Positions 49,195 through 57,242 of a DNA stretch of 64,000 nucleotides are shown here, in pieces. The DNA comes from Simplicispira hankyongi. Its GTDB lineage: Bacteria; Pseudomonadota; Gammaproteobacteria; Burkholderiales; Burkholderiaceae_C. Both the position numbers and the translations under genes were made by a program. Each line of letters starts with the position of its first letter. Within the stretch, counting starts at the first letter, position 1. The notes beneath the pieces are model-generated. The model was not told where the DNA came from. It worked only from the letters and a program-made list of their open reading frames with translations, and ran no database searches. The DNA is taken from the NCBI RefSeq assembly GCF_003570885.1, contig NZ_QXJC01000001.1, positions 310,001 to 374,000 on the forward strand, given 5' to 3'.

Positions 49195-49215
49195 AACCTT
49201 GAATAGGTCAAGGTT
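49195..49215 (+). other. short perfect hairpin after the ArsR gene
   Basis: AACCTTGA / TCAAGGTT with a 5-nt loop, in a 226-bp gap between the ArsR gene and a convergent secreted-protein gene. No T-run follows, so its status as a terminator is doubtful. The rest of the gap is AT-rich around 49225-49260 and shows no gene. Confidence 0.35.
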
Positions 49216-49316
49216 CTGGGGTTTCATTAGTTAACATAATATACATCGTATCTACTGAAAGATAGGTTCGGCCGTTGCCTGATGTTTCTTGATACAGCAG
49301 CTCCAGTCCTGGCGCG

Positions 49317-49832
49317 CTATCCGACGGCACAGCGTGCCCAACGCGGTACTTGGGGCCGGCGAGACCCATCGTCTGGGTCGCTCCACACAAGCACAAATCG
49401 CTGCAGGAGCTTGCCGTCCTGCACGCGGCGCAGCTCGAAGACCTCATTGGATCGCCCATGCAAGGCGGTCTGTCGAAATGCCACGGCCTTCGAGTCGCTG
49501 GCGAAACACCAGCCGAAGATGGCTTGGGGACCAGAAAAGCTGTGCAGCCTTCGATGCCGATCCATGACGATGAGCTCAAGCGGGACGGCATACGACGTAC
49601 AGCAGTTGGGATATTCCGCGAGCCAGCCCATCAGCTTCGCGTCTGGGGAGACCTTGGCGTCCTGAAATCCGGTTTGATCCTTCAATAACGGTGCTGCCTC
49701 AATCGCAGAGTTCGCGGTGGTCCGGTACTCAAGGCTGCGCCCACCCGCAGTGATCACAGCCGAACTGAACTGCGCGGCAGCGTCGTGCGGGAGCATGGAC
49801 AGCAGCAGCGGCAACAGGAAGGCTGGCTTCAC
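49317..49832 (-). CDS. secreted protein of unknown function
   Basis: 171 residues, GTG start behind GGAAA. Signal peptide to about residue 20 (ends DAAAQ). The middle (KVSPDAKLMGWLAEYPNCCT, VPLELIVMDRHRRLHSFSGP, SKAVAFRQTALHGRSNEVFE) resembles the strand-rich repeats of WD-like or propeller segments. I do not recognise the family. The end after DPDDGSRR lacks an obvious domain boundary and might be frameshifted, because another frame continues leftward to 49208. Confidence 0.5.
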   Translation of the reverse strand: MKPAFLLPLLLSMLPHDAAAQFSSAVITAGGRSLEYRTTANSAIEAAPLLKDQTGFQDAKVSPDAKLMGWLAEYPNCCTSYAVPLELIVMDRHRRLHSFSGPQAIFGWCFASDSKAVAFRQTALHGRSNEVFELRRVQDGKLLQRFVLVWSDPDDGSRRPQVPRWARCAVG

Positions 49833-49905
49833 CTGGGGTTTCCTGGCACGTGGTGGCTAAACGCCCGAGGTACGGATGCGCGGCGCGTGAGGGTTCAGCA
49901 TCGCC

Positions 49906-50250
49906 TTAGGCCTGCCGGACGATATCGACCGAGATCTCCACCGCGGCAGTGGTTCCTCGGTTTTCCAGCCAGTGCGTGGTGTTCCTGTCCTCGGGCCAGC
50001 CGACTCCCGGCCCATAGTCTGTAGCGACGCCATTCCGATGGTCGGTAATGGTGCCTTCCAGGATGTACACGATGCCTGGCCTGTCCTTGTGGTCGTGAAC
50101 CGGGCCGAAGACGCCACCGGGCGCAATGTTCACCATTCGCATTCGAAGCTGGCGCCCAGCCATTCCCTCGATTTCGGGGCCAAGGTCCACCGACGCAAGT
50201 AACTTTACCGCCACACCTTTCGTTTTAGGTGCCTGCTGTTCGCTGCTCAT
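49906..50250 (-). CDS. cupin domain protein
   Basis: 114 residues from the ATG behind GGAG. Single cupin barrel: GRQLRMRMVNIAPGGVFGPV and HDHKDRPGIVYILEGTITDH give the His-x-His...Glu metal motif of cupin 1. Cupin 2 is RNTTHWLENRG. A small non-enzymatic or dioxygenase-type cupin; the substrate is unknown. Stands alone, convergent to nothing, between the secreted protein and the SDR on the other strand. Confidence 0.82.
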   Translation of the reverse strand: MSSEQQAPKTKGVAVKLLASVDLGPEIEGMAGRQLRMRMVNIAPGGVFGPVHDHKDRPGIVYILEGTITDHRNGVATDYGPGVGWPEDRNTTHWLENRGTTAAVEISVDIVRQA

Positions 50251-50456
50251 GGTGCGCTCCTTCTGTAATTCCATGGTCCAACGGAATTCAGCGGCCGCTG
50301 CAGGCGATCCGCTGGAATGACTGCGTAGGCACATTCTTCACCACTTCTGCGCGCCCTGCTTCGGCCGAGCGTGCACAGGCATGAAAGCATCGTACCGGCA
50401 GGCGGTGCCTTCCGGAACCCGACCTCGCCGCGGTGCCTGCTTGCTACCATGCGGCC

Positions 50457-51248
50457 ATGACGTCCGTACCCACCGAAAACCACTCCATTTCCTTCGGCCA
50501 CGCTGGCCGCGTCTGCCTCATCACTGGCGCCGCCCAAGGCATAGGCGCGGCCTGCGCACGGCGCTTTGCCGCCGAGGGCGCACATACCGTGCTCGCGGAT
50601 GTGGACGATGCGCGCGGCGAAGCGTTGGCGGCCGAGCTCTCCGGCCGGTACGTGCACTGCGACGTGGGCGACAAGGCACAGGTGGACCAACTGGTACGGC
50701 AGGCGCTCGCCTGGCAGGGCCGCATCGATGTGCTGGTGAACAACGCCGGCATCTTCCGCGCGGCCGATTTCCTTGAGGTCACCGAAGAAGACTTCGACGC
50801 TGTGCTGCGCGTCAACGTCAAAGGCGCGTTCCTGGTGGGCCAGGCGGTGGCCCGCGCCATGGCGCAGGCTGGGCGCGGCTCAGTCGTCAACATGAGCTCG
50901 GTCAACGGCACGCTCGCCATCCCCAACATCGCCAGTTACAACGTCAGCAAGGGCGGCATCAACCAGCTCACGCGCGTGATGGCGCTGGCGCTGGCGCCGC
51001 ACAACATTCGGGTGAACGCGGTGGCCCCCGGCACCATTGCCACCGAACTGGCGGCCAAGGCGGTGCTCACCAGCGATGAGGCCAAAAAGAAGATCCTGAG
51101 CCGCACGCCCATGGGTCGGCTGGGCGAGCCGGCCGAGATTGCAGATGTGGTGGCGTGGCTGGCCAGCGACGCGGCCAGCTATGTGACGGGCGAGATCGTC
51201 ACCGTCGACGGGGGCCGCATGACGCTCAACTACACCGTGCCCGTCTGA
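50457..51248 (+). CDS. SDR family oxidoreductase
   Basis: 263 residues. ITGAAQGIGAACARRF, VNNAGIFRAADFL, VNMSSVNGTLAIPNIA and YNVSKGGINQ are complete SDR motifs; TGEIVTVDGGRM closes the fold. Of the glucose/3-oxoacyl dehydrogenase type. The last residues (YTVPV) recur, diverged, in a remnant at 53293-53337, and the same intergenic sequence follows in both places. Originally it probably stood directly beside the convergent MFS gene, now at 53436-54698. Confidence 0.86.
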   Translation: MTSVPTENHSISFGHAGRVCLITGAAQGIGAACARRFAAEGAHTVLADVDDARGEALAAELSGRYVHCDVGDKAQVDQLVRQALAWQGRIDVLVNNAGIFRAADFLEVTEEDFDAVLRVNVKGAFLVGQAVARAMAQAGRGSVVNMSSVNGTLAIPNIASYNVSKGGINQLTRVMALALAPHNIRVNAVAPGTIATELAAKAVLTSDEAKKKILSRTPMGRLGEPAEIADVVAWLASDAASYVTGEIVTVDGGRMTLNYTVPV

Positions 51249-51282
51249 CGGGGCAAACGCCCTGCCGCTCATTTGTCGAATG

Positions 51283-51345
51283 CTTCTGTTTCAATAGCTG
51301 ATTGCGCAACAGCAGCAAGCGCTAGAGGCTGTTTTCATCATATTC
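51283..51345 (+). repeat. dispersed palindromic element in the left junction copy (orientation B)
   Basis: CAATAGCTGATTGCGCAACA then GCAGCAAGCGCTAGAGGCTG followed by TTTTCAT. It is about 80% identical to the copy at 53370 together with its flanks, as part of a longer duplicated junction. Confidence 0.8.
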
Positions 51346-51445
51346 TTTGATGGCAGATCCCGCCGACACCGTCCTGGCGGATCGGCAAGTTGACCCACCC
51401 AGCACCGACGGCCAGCAGGATGTCGATGTCCCTGTGGTGCACCCG
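51338..51445 (-). pseudogene. C-terminal remnant of an MFS transporter gene
   Basis: The minus frame reads HRDIDILLAVGAGWVNLPIR then QDGVGG and a stop. It matches the end of the intact MFS protein at 53436 (YIDIVLAVGAALVNLPIREA). Only the last ~35 codons exist; upstream on that strand is the promoter of the MerR gene. It is the left half of the duplicated SDR/MFS junction. Confidence 0.75.
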
Positions 51446-51468
51446 TACAACACCAAGCCAATTGGGTC

Positions 51469-51499
51469 TTGAACCTAACGCAACGTCAGGTTTTACGAT
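51469..51499 (+). promoter_or_regulatory. MerR-type promoter and operator
   Basis: -35 TTGAAC (51469-51474) and -10 TACGAT (51494-51499) with an overlong 19-bp spacer. Inside it lies a perfect-arm dyad AACCTAACG / CGTCAGGTT (51472-51492, 7 of 9 pairs plus flanks) centred between the boxes. This is the classical geometry of a MerR-activated promoter, here directly upstream of the MerR-family gene itself (autoregulation). Confidence 0.75.
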
Positions 51500-51522
51500 G
51501 CCGTGCATGGAGCGGATTCGCA

Positions 51523-52590
51523 ATGCAATTGAAAATTGGTGAACTGGCAAAGCGTGCCGGCTTGAGCGTGCGGGCCTTGCACCATTACGACGCGATCCAA
51601 CTGTTGTCGCCCTCGGTGCGAACGCCCGCAGGCGCGCGCCTCTATGGCCAAGCCGATCTGGTCCGCTTGCACCGCATCCAGTCGCTCAAGCAGATGGGCT
51701 ATGCCCTGCCCCAGATTCACCAGGCCTTGAACGATGTGCACCTGGAGCCTGTGGACCTTCTCTTGCGCCAGGCCAAGGCTTTAGAGGCCCAGGCTGAGCA
51801 GGCGCACGCCTTGGCCCAGCGTCTGAAACAGGTTGCCAACACGATCCAGCAGGATGGTGAGGCACAGGGCACCGACTGGTTGGATGTGCTGGAGATGATG
51901 ACCCTCTATGCGCGCCACCTCACGAAAGAAGAGATCTCGGCCATGCAAAAGCCGGATCAAAAGGCTGCGCGCCAACGGACGGTGCAATGGGAAACCCTCG
52001 TTGGCGAAGTTGAAATGGCCATGCACCAGGCCATTGCTCCCAATTCGCCACACGCGCAGGCCTTGGCGTGGCGTTGGGTGCGCTTGGTCATTGCCATGAC
52101 GGACAACGACGCCGCATTGGCCGGCAAGCTGAAGTCCTTGCAAGAGCATGAAGCGCGAGCGCAGGAAATACTCGGCATCGATACGGCCATGCTCCAGTGG
52201 ATCGGGCTGGCCATCGCACATGCCCGCCTGGCGCTATTTGCCAAGCACCTGTCGGCCCGCCAATGGGCTGAGGTCCGCAGACGCCAATTGGCCACCTCGG
52301 CGCATATGGACGCATGGCCCAGTCTCGTGGCGCAAGTCCGCGCGCAATTGGCGGCAGGGGTTTCTTGCGAGGCCGAGCCCATGCAGCGACTGGCCAGACG
52401 CTGGAATCAACTTTTTCAGGAATCGTATTGCGGCCAAGACGCCGCCCTGGAAGCCAGCGTCCGGCAAGCCTTCGCAGCCGAGCTCGATCTGAGTTTGGGG
52501 GTAGGTGTTGACCAGGCGCTGATGGACTACATACACGCCGCAATCAGGGTGGCGGGAAAGAAGGATCAGCCAGTGAAGGACATCCAATGA
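51523..52590 (+). CDS. MerR family regulator with TipA-like C-terminal domain
   Basis: 355 residues. N-terminal MerR winged helix LKIGELAKRAGLSVRALHHY and LYGQADLVRLHRIQSLKQMG, then a dimerisation coiled coil (~75-115). A long helical C-terminal region with two TipAS-like halves (MTLYARHLTKEEISAMQKPD; WPSLVAQVRAQLAAGVSCEA) could bind a small hydrophobic ligand or peptide antibiotic, as in TipA. Own promoter has the 19-bp MerR spacer. Overlaps the DUF1579 lipoprotein gene by ATGA. The two genes form a cassette inserted in a duplicated junction. Confidence 0.82.
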   Translation: MQLKIGELAKRAGLSVRALHHYDAIQLLSPSVRTPAGARLYGQADLVRLHRIQSLKQMGYALPQIHQALNDVHLEPVDLLLRQAKALEAQAEQAHALAQRLKQVANTIQQDGEAQGTDWLDVLEMMTLYARHLTKEEISAMQKPDQKAARQRTVQWETLVGEVEMAMHQAIAPNSPHAQALAWRWVRLVIAMTDNDAALAGKLKSLQEHEARAQEILGIDTAMLQWIGLAIAHARLALFAKHLSARQWAEVRRRQLATSAHMDAWPSLVAQVRAQLAAGVSCEAEPMQRLARRWNQLFQESYCGQDAALEASVRQAFAAELDLSLGVGVDQALMDYIHAAIRVAGKKDQPVKDIQ

Positions 52591-53255
52591 CCCAGCGTAT
52601 CCCCCCATGTGTTCGCACTCTCATGGTGGTTTGTCTGGTGCTCGGACTGTCAAGTTGCGCCAGCACCCAACCCGAACAGCCCGCCACCCGCAGCAAAGAT
52701 CACCAATCAATGAAAACGCAAGGAACCGACATGTCACATTCTGCGAACCAAGTGCCGCCCGAAGTGGCCCGCTACCTCAAAGGCCCGACGACAGAGAGTC
52801 GACAGTTCGATTTTCTCATTGGCCATTGGAATGTAGCGGCCACCAAGTTCCAGGAAGACGGCAGCGTGCAGTTCCATTACCAGGCGCAATGGGTGGCACA
52901 GCATCTGAACGAAGGGCGCATCGTCATGGACGAATTCAAAGCGTTCGCGCCCACAGGGCAACAGGTCTCGTCCTATGTGTCCTTGAGAACCTATTCAGAG
53001 GCCACACATCGCTGGGAAATTACCGGTTTAGCGGCCTTTCAGCCCGCCATGAGCGGTGAGTGGCACGGCACCTGGACCGACGGCGAAATGCACCTTGATG
53101 CGGTAGGAACCAACCCCGATGGCAAGCGCGTCAGAACGAAAATTCGCTTCTTCAATATCCAGCCGAATAGCTTTTCCTGGGACAGCAAGTCAAGCCTGGA
53201 CGACGGCAACACTTGGCTGCACACGGCCTCGCTCAATGCAACCAGAGCACTCTGA
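52587..53255 (+). CDS. DUF1579-like lipoprotein
   Basis: 222 residues. Lipobox VLGLSSC (Cys24). After a Ser/Gln-rich linker the domain starts FDFLIGHWNVAATKFQEDGS, with GEWHGTWTDGEMHLDAVGTN, a lipocalin-like beta pattern seen in DUF1579 proteins. Function unknown. Translation coupled (ATGA) to the MerR regulator, so it is the likely target of that activator and may sense or bind the same ligand at the envelope. Confidence 0.75.
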   Translation: MTQRIPPCVRTLMVVCLVLGLSSCASTQPEQPATRSKDHQSMKTQGTDMSHSANQVPPEVARYLKGPTTESRQFDFLIGHWNVAATKFQEDGSVQFHYQAQWVAQHLNEGRIVMDEFKAFAPTGQQVSSYVSLRTYSEATHRWEITGLAAFQPAMSGEWHGTWTDGEMHLDAVGTNPDGKRVRTKIRFFNIQPNSFSWDSKSSLDDGNTWLHTASLNATRAL

Positions 53256-53292
53256 TGGGGGGCGCCCCAGCAGACCGCTGGATTGCCTGACC

Positions 53293-53337
53293 TGGGACGG
53301 CGGCAGCATGGCGCCGAGCTGCACCGTGCCCGTCTGA
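53293..53337 (+). pseudogene. 3' remnant of an SDR gene
   Basis: In frame with a stop at 53335-53337 it reads LTWDGGSMAPSCTVPV against VTVDGGRMTLNYTVPV at the end of the SDR gene at 51248. The DNA from here through the repeat element and into the MFS gene matches 51205-51445. It is the right half of the duplicated junction. Confidence 0.7.
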
Positions 53338-53369
53338 CGGGACCGACGCCCTGCCGTTCCTTTGTCGGA

Positions 53370-53442
53370 TGCTTCTGTTTCAATAGCTGGTTGCGCAATA
53401 ACAGCAAGCGCTAGAGGCCGTTTTCATCTTTATTTTCAGGCG
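53370..53442 (+). repeat. dispersed palindromic element in the right junction copy (orientation B)
   Basis: CAATAGCTGGTTGCGCAATA then ACAGCAAGCGCTAGAGGCCG followed by TTTTCATC. It overlaps the last codons of the MFS gene and so may also act in its termination. Confidence 0.8.
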
Positions 53443-54698
53443 ACAGAACCCGCTCGCGCAGTCTTCGCGCTGCCCAAGCGCGCTTCGCGGATCGGCAGGT
53501 TGACCAGCGCAGCGCCCACGGCCAGCACGATGTCGATGTACCAGACCCAGTCATAACTGCCGGTGGCCTGAAAAACACTGCCGCCGAGATACGCACCCAG
53601 GAAGCCGCCCACCTGGTGCGCGAGCATCACGATGCCAAACAGCATGGCCATGTTGGCGGTGCCGAACATTTTGGCCACCAGGCCCACCGTGGGCGGGACG
53701 GTGGAGAGGAATGTCACGCCCATCACGCCGGCAAAGACCAGCACCACCCCGGTACTCTTTGGCGCGAACAGAAACACCAGCACCGCGATGGCGCGCGTCG
53801 CGTACAACAGCGACAACAGGGATTTCATGCGCCAGCGCCCCACGGCCCAGCCCATGGCCAGGCTGCCGACGATGTTGAACAGGCCAATCAGGCCAAGCGC
53901 CCAGCCACCCACCTCGGGCGCGAGCCCGCAGGCGGCAATGACGCCCGGCAGGTGCGTGGCGAGGAATGCCACGTGGAATCCGCACACCAGAAAGCCCGCT
54001 GCCAGGTAGCGGTAGCTGGGCGTGGCCAGCGCTTGCCTGATGGCCTCGCGGGCGCCGAGCGGTCGCTGGCCCGACTCGGTAGCGGCCTGCGCCGCCAGCG
54101 CCTTGGAATGGCCCTTGAGCACCCAGGCAGCCGGCAGCGCGAGCAGCACCAGCACGCCCAGCCACTGCATGGCACTGGCCCAGCCCAGGGCGGCGGTGAG
54201 GCCGATGGCCATCGGCGCCATGGCGAACTGGCCGAACGAGCCGCCCGCATTGACGATGCCCGTGGCCAGCCCGCGCTTTTCAGGCGGCACGAGCCGGCTG
54301 GCGGCCGCCATCAGCACCGACGGGCCGGCCATGCCGGCACCGCCCGCAGCCAGCACGCCAACGGCCAGGATCAGGCCGGCGGTGCTGGTCATCAGCGGCG
54401 TAAGAACCGTGCCCACCGCCACCAGCGCCACACCGAGCAGAATCACCCGCCCGGTGCCGATGCGGTCCGCAACCGCGCCGGCAAACGGCTGGGTCAGCCC
54501 CCACCAGAGCTGGCCCAGTGCAAAAGCCAGGCTGATACGGCCCACGCCGAGGCCAGTGGACGTGTTGAGCGCCGACAGAAACAGCCCCATGGTCTGGCGC
54601 ACGCCCATGGTGAGCGCAAAAGCGCCCGCCGCCGCCAGCAGCACCAGCCAAGGAGCCAAAGGGCGCACCGCCCTCCCCGCGGGTTCAATCTTCGCCAT
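53436..54698 (-). CDS. MFS transporter, 12-TM
   Basis: 420 residues, about twelve hydrophobic segments. Seen: TMGVRQTMGLFLSALNTSTG in TM1, LWWGLTQPFAGAVADRIGTG (motif A), and GLATGIVNAGGSFGQFAMAP, typical of the cyanate/oxalate:formate-like groups. The substrate is unknown. It overlaps the MarR gene by 14 nt and is probably controlled by it. A remnant of its C-terminus is stranded at 51338-51445. Confidence 0.87.
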   Translation of the reverse strand: MAKIEPAGRAVRPLAPWLVLLAAAGAFALTMGVRQTMGLFLSALNTSTGLGVGRISLAFALGQLWWGLTQPFAGAVADRIGTGRVILLGVALVAVGTVLTPLMTSTAGLILAVGVLAAGGAGMAGPSVLMAAASRLVPPEKRGLATGIVNAGGSFGQFAMAPMAIGLTAALGWASAMQWLGVLVLLALPAAWVLKGHSKALAAQAATESGQRPLGAREAIRQALATPSYRYLAAGFLVCGFHVAFLATHLPGVIAACGLAPEVGGWALGLIGLFNIVGSLAMGWAVGRWRMKSLLSLLYATRAIAVLVFLFAPKSTGVVLVFAGVMGVTFLSTVPPTVGLVAKMFGTANMAMLFGIVMLAHQVGGFLGAYLGGSVFQATGSYDWVWYIDIVLAVGAALVNLPIREARLGSAKTARAGSVA

Positions 54699-55173
54699 GC
54701 GCCTGCTCCGTTGCCGGCGCCAGCAGCGCCAGGGATTCGTCGATCAGCGTGTGCAGGGCGGCGACGCGCTCCACGCCTAGGGTGTCGTTCAACGCCAATT
54801 GCGCGGCCTTCCAACTGCGCTGGGCCTGGGCGCGTTTGTCCCGCCCGGCCTGTGTGATGTGCACCAGGCGGCTGCGCGCATCGGATCCCGATTCCAGGGT
54901 GACCCAGCCCGCGTCCACCAAGGGGCGCAGGTTGCGGGTCAGCGTGGAAGGCTCCATGGTCATGGCTGCGGCCAGCTCCCCCGGGCGAATCGGCCCGAGC
55001 GTGAGCACATGCGAGAGCAGCGTGTACTGCGTGGTCTTCAGGCCGCACTGGGCCATCTGCGCGTCGTAGTGCTGGGTCACGCGGCGCATGAGCTGGCGCA
55101 GCCGGAAATTGGTGCAACCCTGCGGCATCGCCGGTGGCAGGGCAGGAACGGTTGCGATGGTTTGGCTTGGCAT
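54685..55173 (-). CDS. MarR family regulator
   Basis: 162 residues. The winged helix reads LKTTQYTLLSHVLTLGPIRP, GELAAAMTMEPSTLTRNLRP and SDARSRLVHITQAGRDK. MarR proteins repress genes for efflux or detoxification until a phenolic ligand binds. First gene of the leftward MFS unit and divergent to a PaaI thioesterase; a symmetric operator lies 7 bp before its start. Confidence 0.9.
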   Translation of the reverse strand: MPSQTIATVPALPPAMPQGCTNFRLRQLMRRVTQHYDAQMAQCGLKTTQYTLLSHVLTLGPIRPGELAAAMTMEPSTLTRNLRPLVDAGWVTLESGSDARSRLVHITQAGRDKRAQAQRSWKAAQLALNDTLGVERVAALHTLIDESLALLAPATEQAHGED

Positions 55174-55179
55174 GAAACA

Positions 55180-55208
55180 ATTGTAGTTGCAATCATTGCA
55201 TATACAAT
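55180..55208 (+). promoter_or_regulatory. MarR operator doubling as a symmetric two-way promoter
   Basis: ATTGTAGTTGCAAT-C-ATTGCATATACAAT: 14-bp arms with two mismatches. On the plus strand TTGTAG and TACAAT stand 16 bp apart as -35 and -10; by symmetry the minus strand has TTGTAT and TACAAT at the same spacing. MarR bound here would block both genes. Confidence 0.75.
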
Positions 55209-55256
55209 ATTAAATTTGCAAGTCGCCATCTGGCCCAAACTCTGAACGGACCGTCC

Positions 55257-55799
55257 ATGTCCCACCACAACCATCTCGAACACTGGCTCGCGCAGGAGCG
55301 CGAGATCCTGGCCCTCCTCGATGCAGGCCCAGGCCCCGGCGTGGCCTCCCGCGCGCAGATCGCCAGCCTCACCGGCTTGCAGCAAATGCAGGCCATGCTG
55401 CGTGGCGAACTGCCCTACGCCGCCATCGCCAAGACACTGGACTTCTTGATCGTCGAGGCGGAGGAAGGTCGCGCCATCTTTCAGGGAACGCCCGGCACGG
55501 CCCACCTCAACCCTATGGGTTCGGTGCACGGCGGCTGGTTTGCCACCCTGCTCGACTCGGCACTGGGCTGCGCCGTGCACACCTGCATGCTGCCTGGGCG
55601 GGGCTACACCACCGCCGAACTGGGCATCAACATGGTGAAGGCACTTACGCCCAAGGTGCAGCGCGTGCGCGCCGAAGGCCGCATCATCCACTGCGGGCGC
55701 CAGCTGGCCACGGCCGAGGCCCGTCTGGTGGGGCCGGACGGCACGCTGTACGCGCACGCCACCACCACCTGCCTGGTGTTCGATCTGCCGGCACAATGA
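55257..55799 (+). CDS. PaaI-family hotdog thioesterase
   Basis: 180 residues. About 65 helical residues precede the hotdog domain; the core is [20 protein letters not shown] then [15 protein letters not shown], with the HGG/Asp region of the PaaI group, and [20 protein letters not shown]. Divergent to MarR/MFS under one shared symmetric operator. Translation overlaps the glyoxalase gene (ATGA). Likely clears an acyl-CoA that arises from the MarR ligand's metabolism, by inference. Confidence 0.83.
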   Translation: MSHHNHLEHWLAQEREILALLDAGPGPGVASRAQIASLTGLQQMQAMLRGELPYAAIAKTLDFLIVEAEEGRAIFQGTPGTAHLNPMGSVHGGWFATLLDSALGCAVHTCMLPGRGYTTAELGINMVKALTPKVQRVRAEGRIIHCGRQLATAEARLVGPDGTLYAHATTTCLVFDLPAQ

Positions 55800-56218
55800 T
55801 GGGCATGCGATTTCTTCACACCATGCTGCGCGTCGGCAACCTTGAACGCTCCATCGGGTTCTACACCAACGTAATCGGCATGCAGCTGCTGCGCCGGTCC
55901 GAGAACCCGGATTACAAATACTCGCTCGCCTTCCTCGGTTTTGACGGCGGCAACCCCGGCCAGGCCGAAATCGAGCTGACCTGGAACTGGGATACCGACC
56001 ACTACGAGCTCGGCACAGCCTTCGGCCACATCGCCCTGGGCGTGCCCGATGTCGCCGCCGCGTGCGAGACCATCCGCGCCGCTGGCGGAAAAATCACGCG
56101 CGAAGCCGGCCCGGTAAAGGGCGGGCGCACGGTGATTGCCTTTGTCGAAGACCCCGATGGCTACAAGATCGAGCTGATCGAGCGGCCCGCCGAGGCGGCC
56201 GGTGGCGGGCTGCGCTGA
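55796..56218 (+). CDS. gloA: lactoylglutathione lyase (glyoxalase I)
   Basis: 140 residues from the first of three close ATGs; the one at 55805 gives the usual start [12 protein letters not shown]. Metal ligands are in place: His in FLHTMLRV, Glu in AEIELTWNW, His in [11 protein letters not shown] and Glu in GYKIELIER. The family turns the methylglyoxal-glutathione adduct into S-lactoylglutathione. The short C-terminal Ala/Gly tail is unimportant. A repeat element follows the stop. Confidence 0.92.
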   Translation: MMGMRFLHTMLRVGNLERSIGFYTNVIGMQLLRRSENPDYKYSLAFLGFDGGNPGQAEIELTWNWDTDHYELGTAFGHIALGVPDVAAACETIRAAGGKITREAGPVKGGRTVIAFVEDPDGYKIELIERPAEAAGGGLR

Positions 56219-56231
56219 ATCTGCGCACCGC

Positions 56232-56312
56232 ATATTTGCAATCATATTGATAGCTGCTTGCGCAATACCCATAAGCGCTAGAGCCTGTTTTTAATGTTAT
56301 TTCTAGCTCAAA
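56232..56312 (+). repeat. dispersed palindromic element between gloA and chaC (orientation B)
   Basis: TGATAGCTGCTTGCGCAATA then CCCATAAGCGCTAGAGCCTG followed by TTTTTAATG and a trailing AAAATT. One of the most complete copies. Confidence 0.8.
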
Positions 56313-56361
56313 ATTGGTGGCGTGCATGGTGCCTTGCCCTTTGCCTGCCGGGGCCGGATTG

Positions 56362-56952
56362 ATGCGCGAGCCCCCTTCCCTGCTGGAGCGCACCGTCCAG
56401 GAATGGCGCGGCCGGGGCGACCTGTGGGTCTTTGGCTACGCCTCGCTCATCTGGCGCCCCGAATTCGACTACCTGGAGCGGCGCGAGGCGCGCGTGCATG
56501 GCTGGCACCGCGCGCTCAAGATGTGGAGCCGCATCAACCGCGGCACGCACGAATGCCCCGGCCTCGTCTTTTGCATGCTGGCAGGTGGCAGTTGCCGCGG
56601 CATGGTCTACCGCATCGCCGAGGCGCAGGGCGAGCAGGCGCTGGCCAGGCTGTGGGAGCGGGAAATGCCGATCCCGGTCTACGAACCGCGTTGGCTGCTG
56701 TGCCACACCCCCGCCGGACCGGTGCGTGCGCTGGCCTTCACGCTGGCGCGCAGCAGCCCCAGCCACACCGGCGAATTGCACCCGGACGAATACCGCCGCA
56801 TTTTTCGCCAGGCGCGTGGGCGCTACGGCAGCACCCAAGACTATGCCCAGGCCACGCAGGAGGGCCTGCGCGCCGTAGGCATCCGCGACCGCCGGCTGGA
56901 GCACCTGATTCGCACGGCTGGGGGCGATGCGCCTTCCGACGGGTCTGCGTAA
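56362..56952 (+). CDS. chaC: gamma-glutamylcyclotransferase, ChaC-like
   Basis: 196 residues from the ATG before REPPSLLERTVQEWRGRGD; starts further upstream are possible. The BtrG/ChaC signature LWVFGYASLIWRPEFDY is followed by HGWHRALKMWSRINRGTHEC, GMVYRI and a conserved acidic WEREMP. It should cleave glutathione to 5-oxoproline and Cys-Gly. Placed after glyoxalase I and before SodC, it is part of a loose oxidative/thiol stress neighbourhood. Confidence 0.85.
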   Translation: MREPPSLLERTVQEWRGRGDLWVFGYASLIWRPEFDYLERREARVHGWHRALKMWSRINRGTHECPGLVFCMLAGGSCRGMVYRIAEAQGEQALARLWEREMPIPVYEPRWLLCHTPAGPVRALAFTLARSSPSHTGELHPDEYRRIFRQARGRYGSTQDYAQATQEGLRAVGIRDRRLEHLIRTAGGDAPSDGSA

Positions 56953-57242
56953 TCGGCGCCCGGCAACGCGGCTCGCACCTCGGTTGCGTTCCTGGCCAGG
57001 CGTTTGCACATCGCTCGCCGTTGGCGTACCTTGATTCTTTTTGCAGCACAGCGGCCACGCAAATTGCAGCTGCGCAGCTTTCCCGAGCTGCAATGGGACG
57101 CGGCCTGGGAAGGGGTGCAGGCCCGGCCCAACTGAACGCATCGGCCGGTTTGTGCGGCGCTGGCTGACATCGCAAGCGTCCCAGCGGGCGCACCATTGGC
57201 AGCCGTGTCCTTGAATCACCAGACCCAAACCGGGAGTTTTTC
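56953..57242 (+). other. gap between chaC and sodC with a possible gene scrap
   Basis: 290 bp. A short open stretch ending at 57135 reads RKLQLRSFPELQWDAAWEGV then QARPN, which looks like natural protein but belongs to no gene I can name and has no start. Possibly the end of a lost gene. The promoter of sodC must lie in 57140-57240. Confidence 0.3.

Noticed and set aside
49208-49591. 127-codon minus-strand frame overlapping the secreted protein
   Set aside because: No ribosome site or signal. It could be a frameshifted tail of the neighbour, but nothing in it is recognisable enough to claim that.
57001-57135. Open stretch ending RSFPELQWDAAWEGVQARPN as a gene
   Set aside because: No start, only about 45 codons, no family recognised; kept only as a note on the gap.
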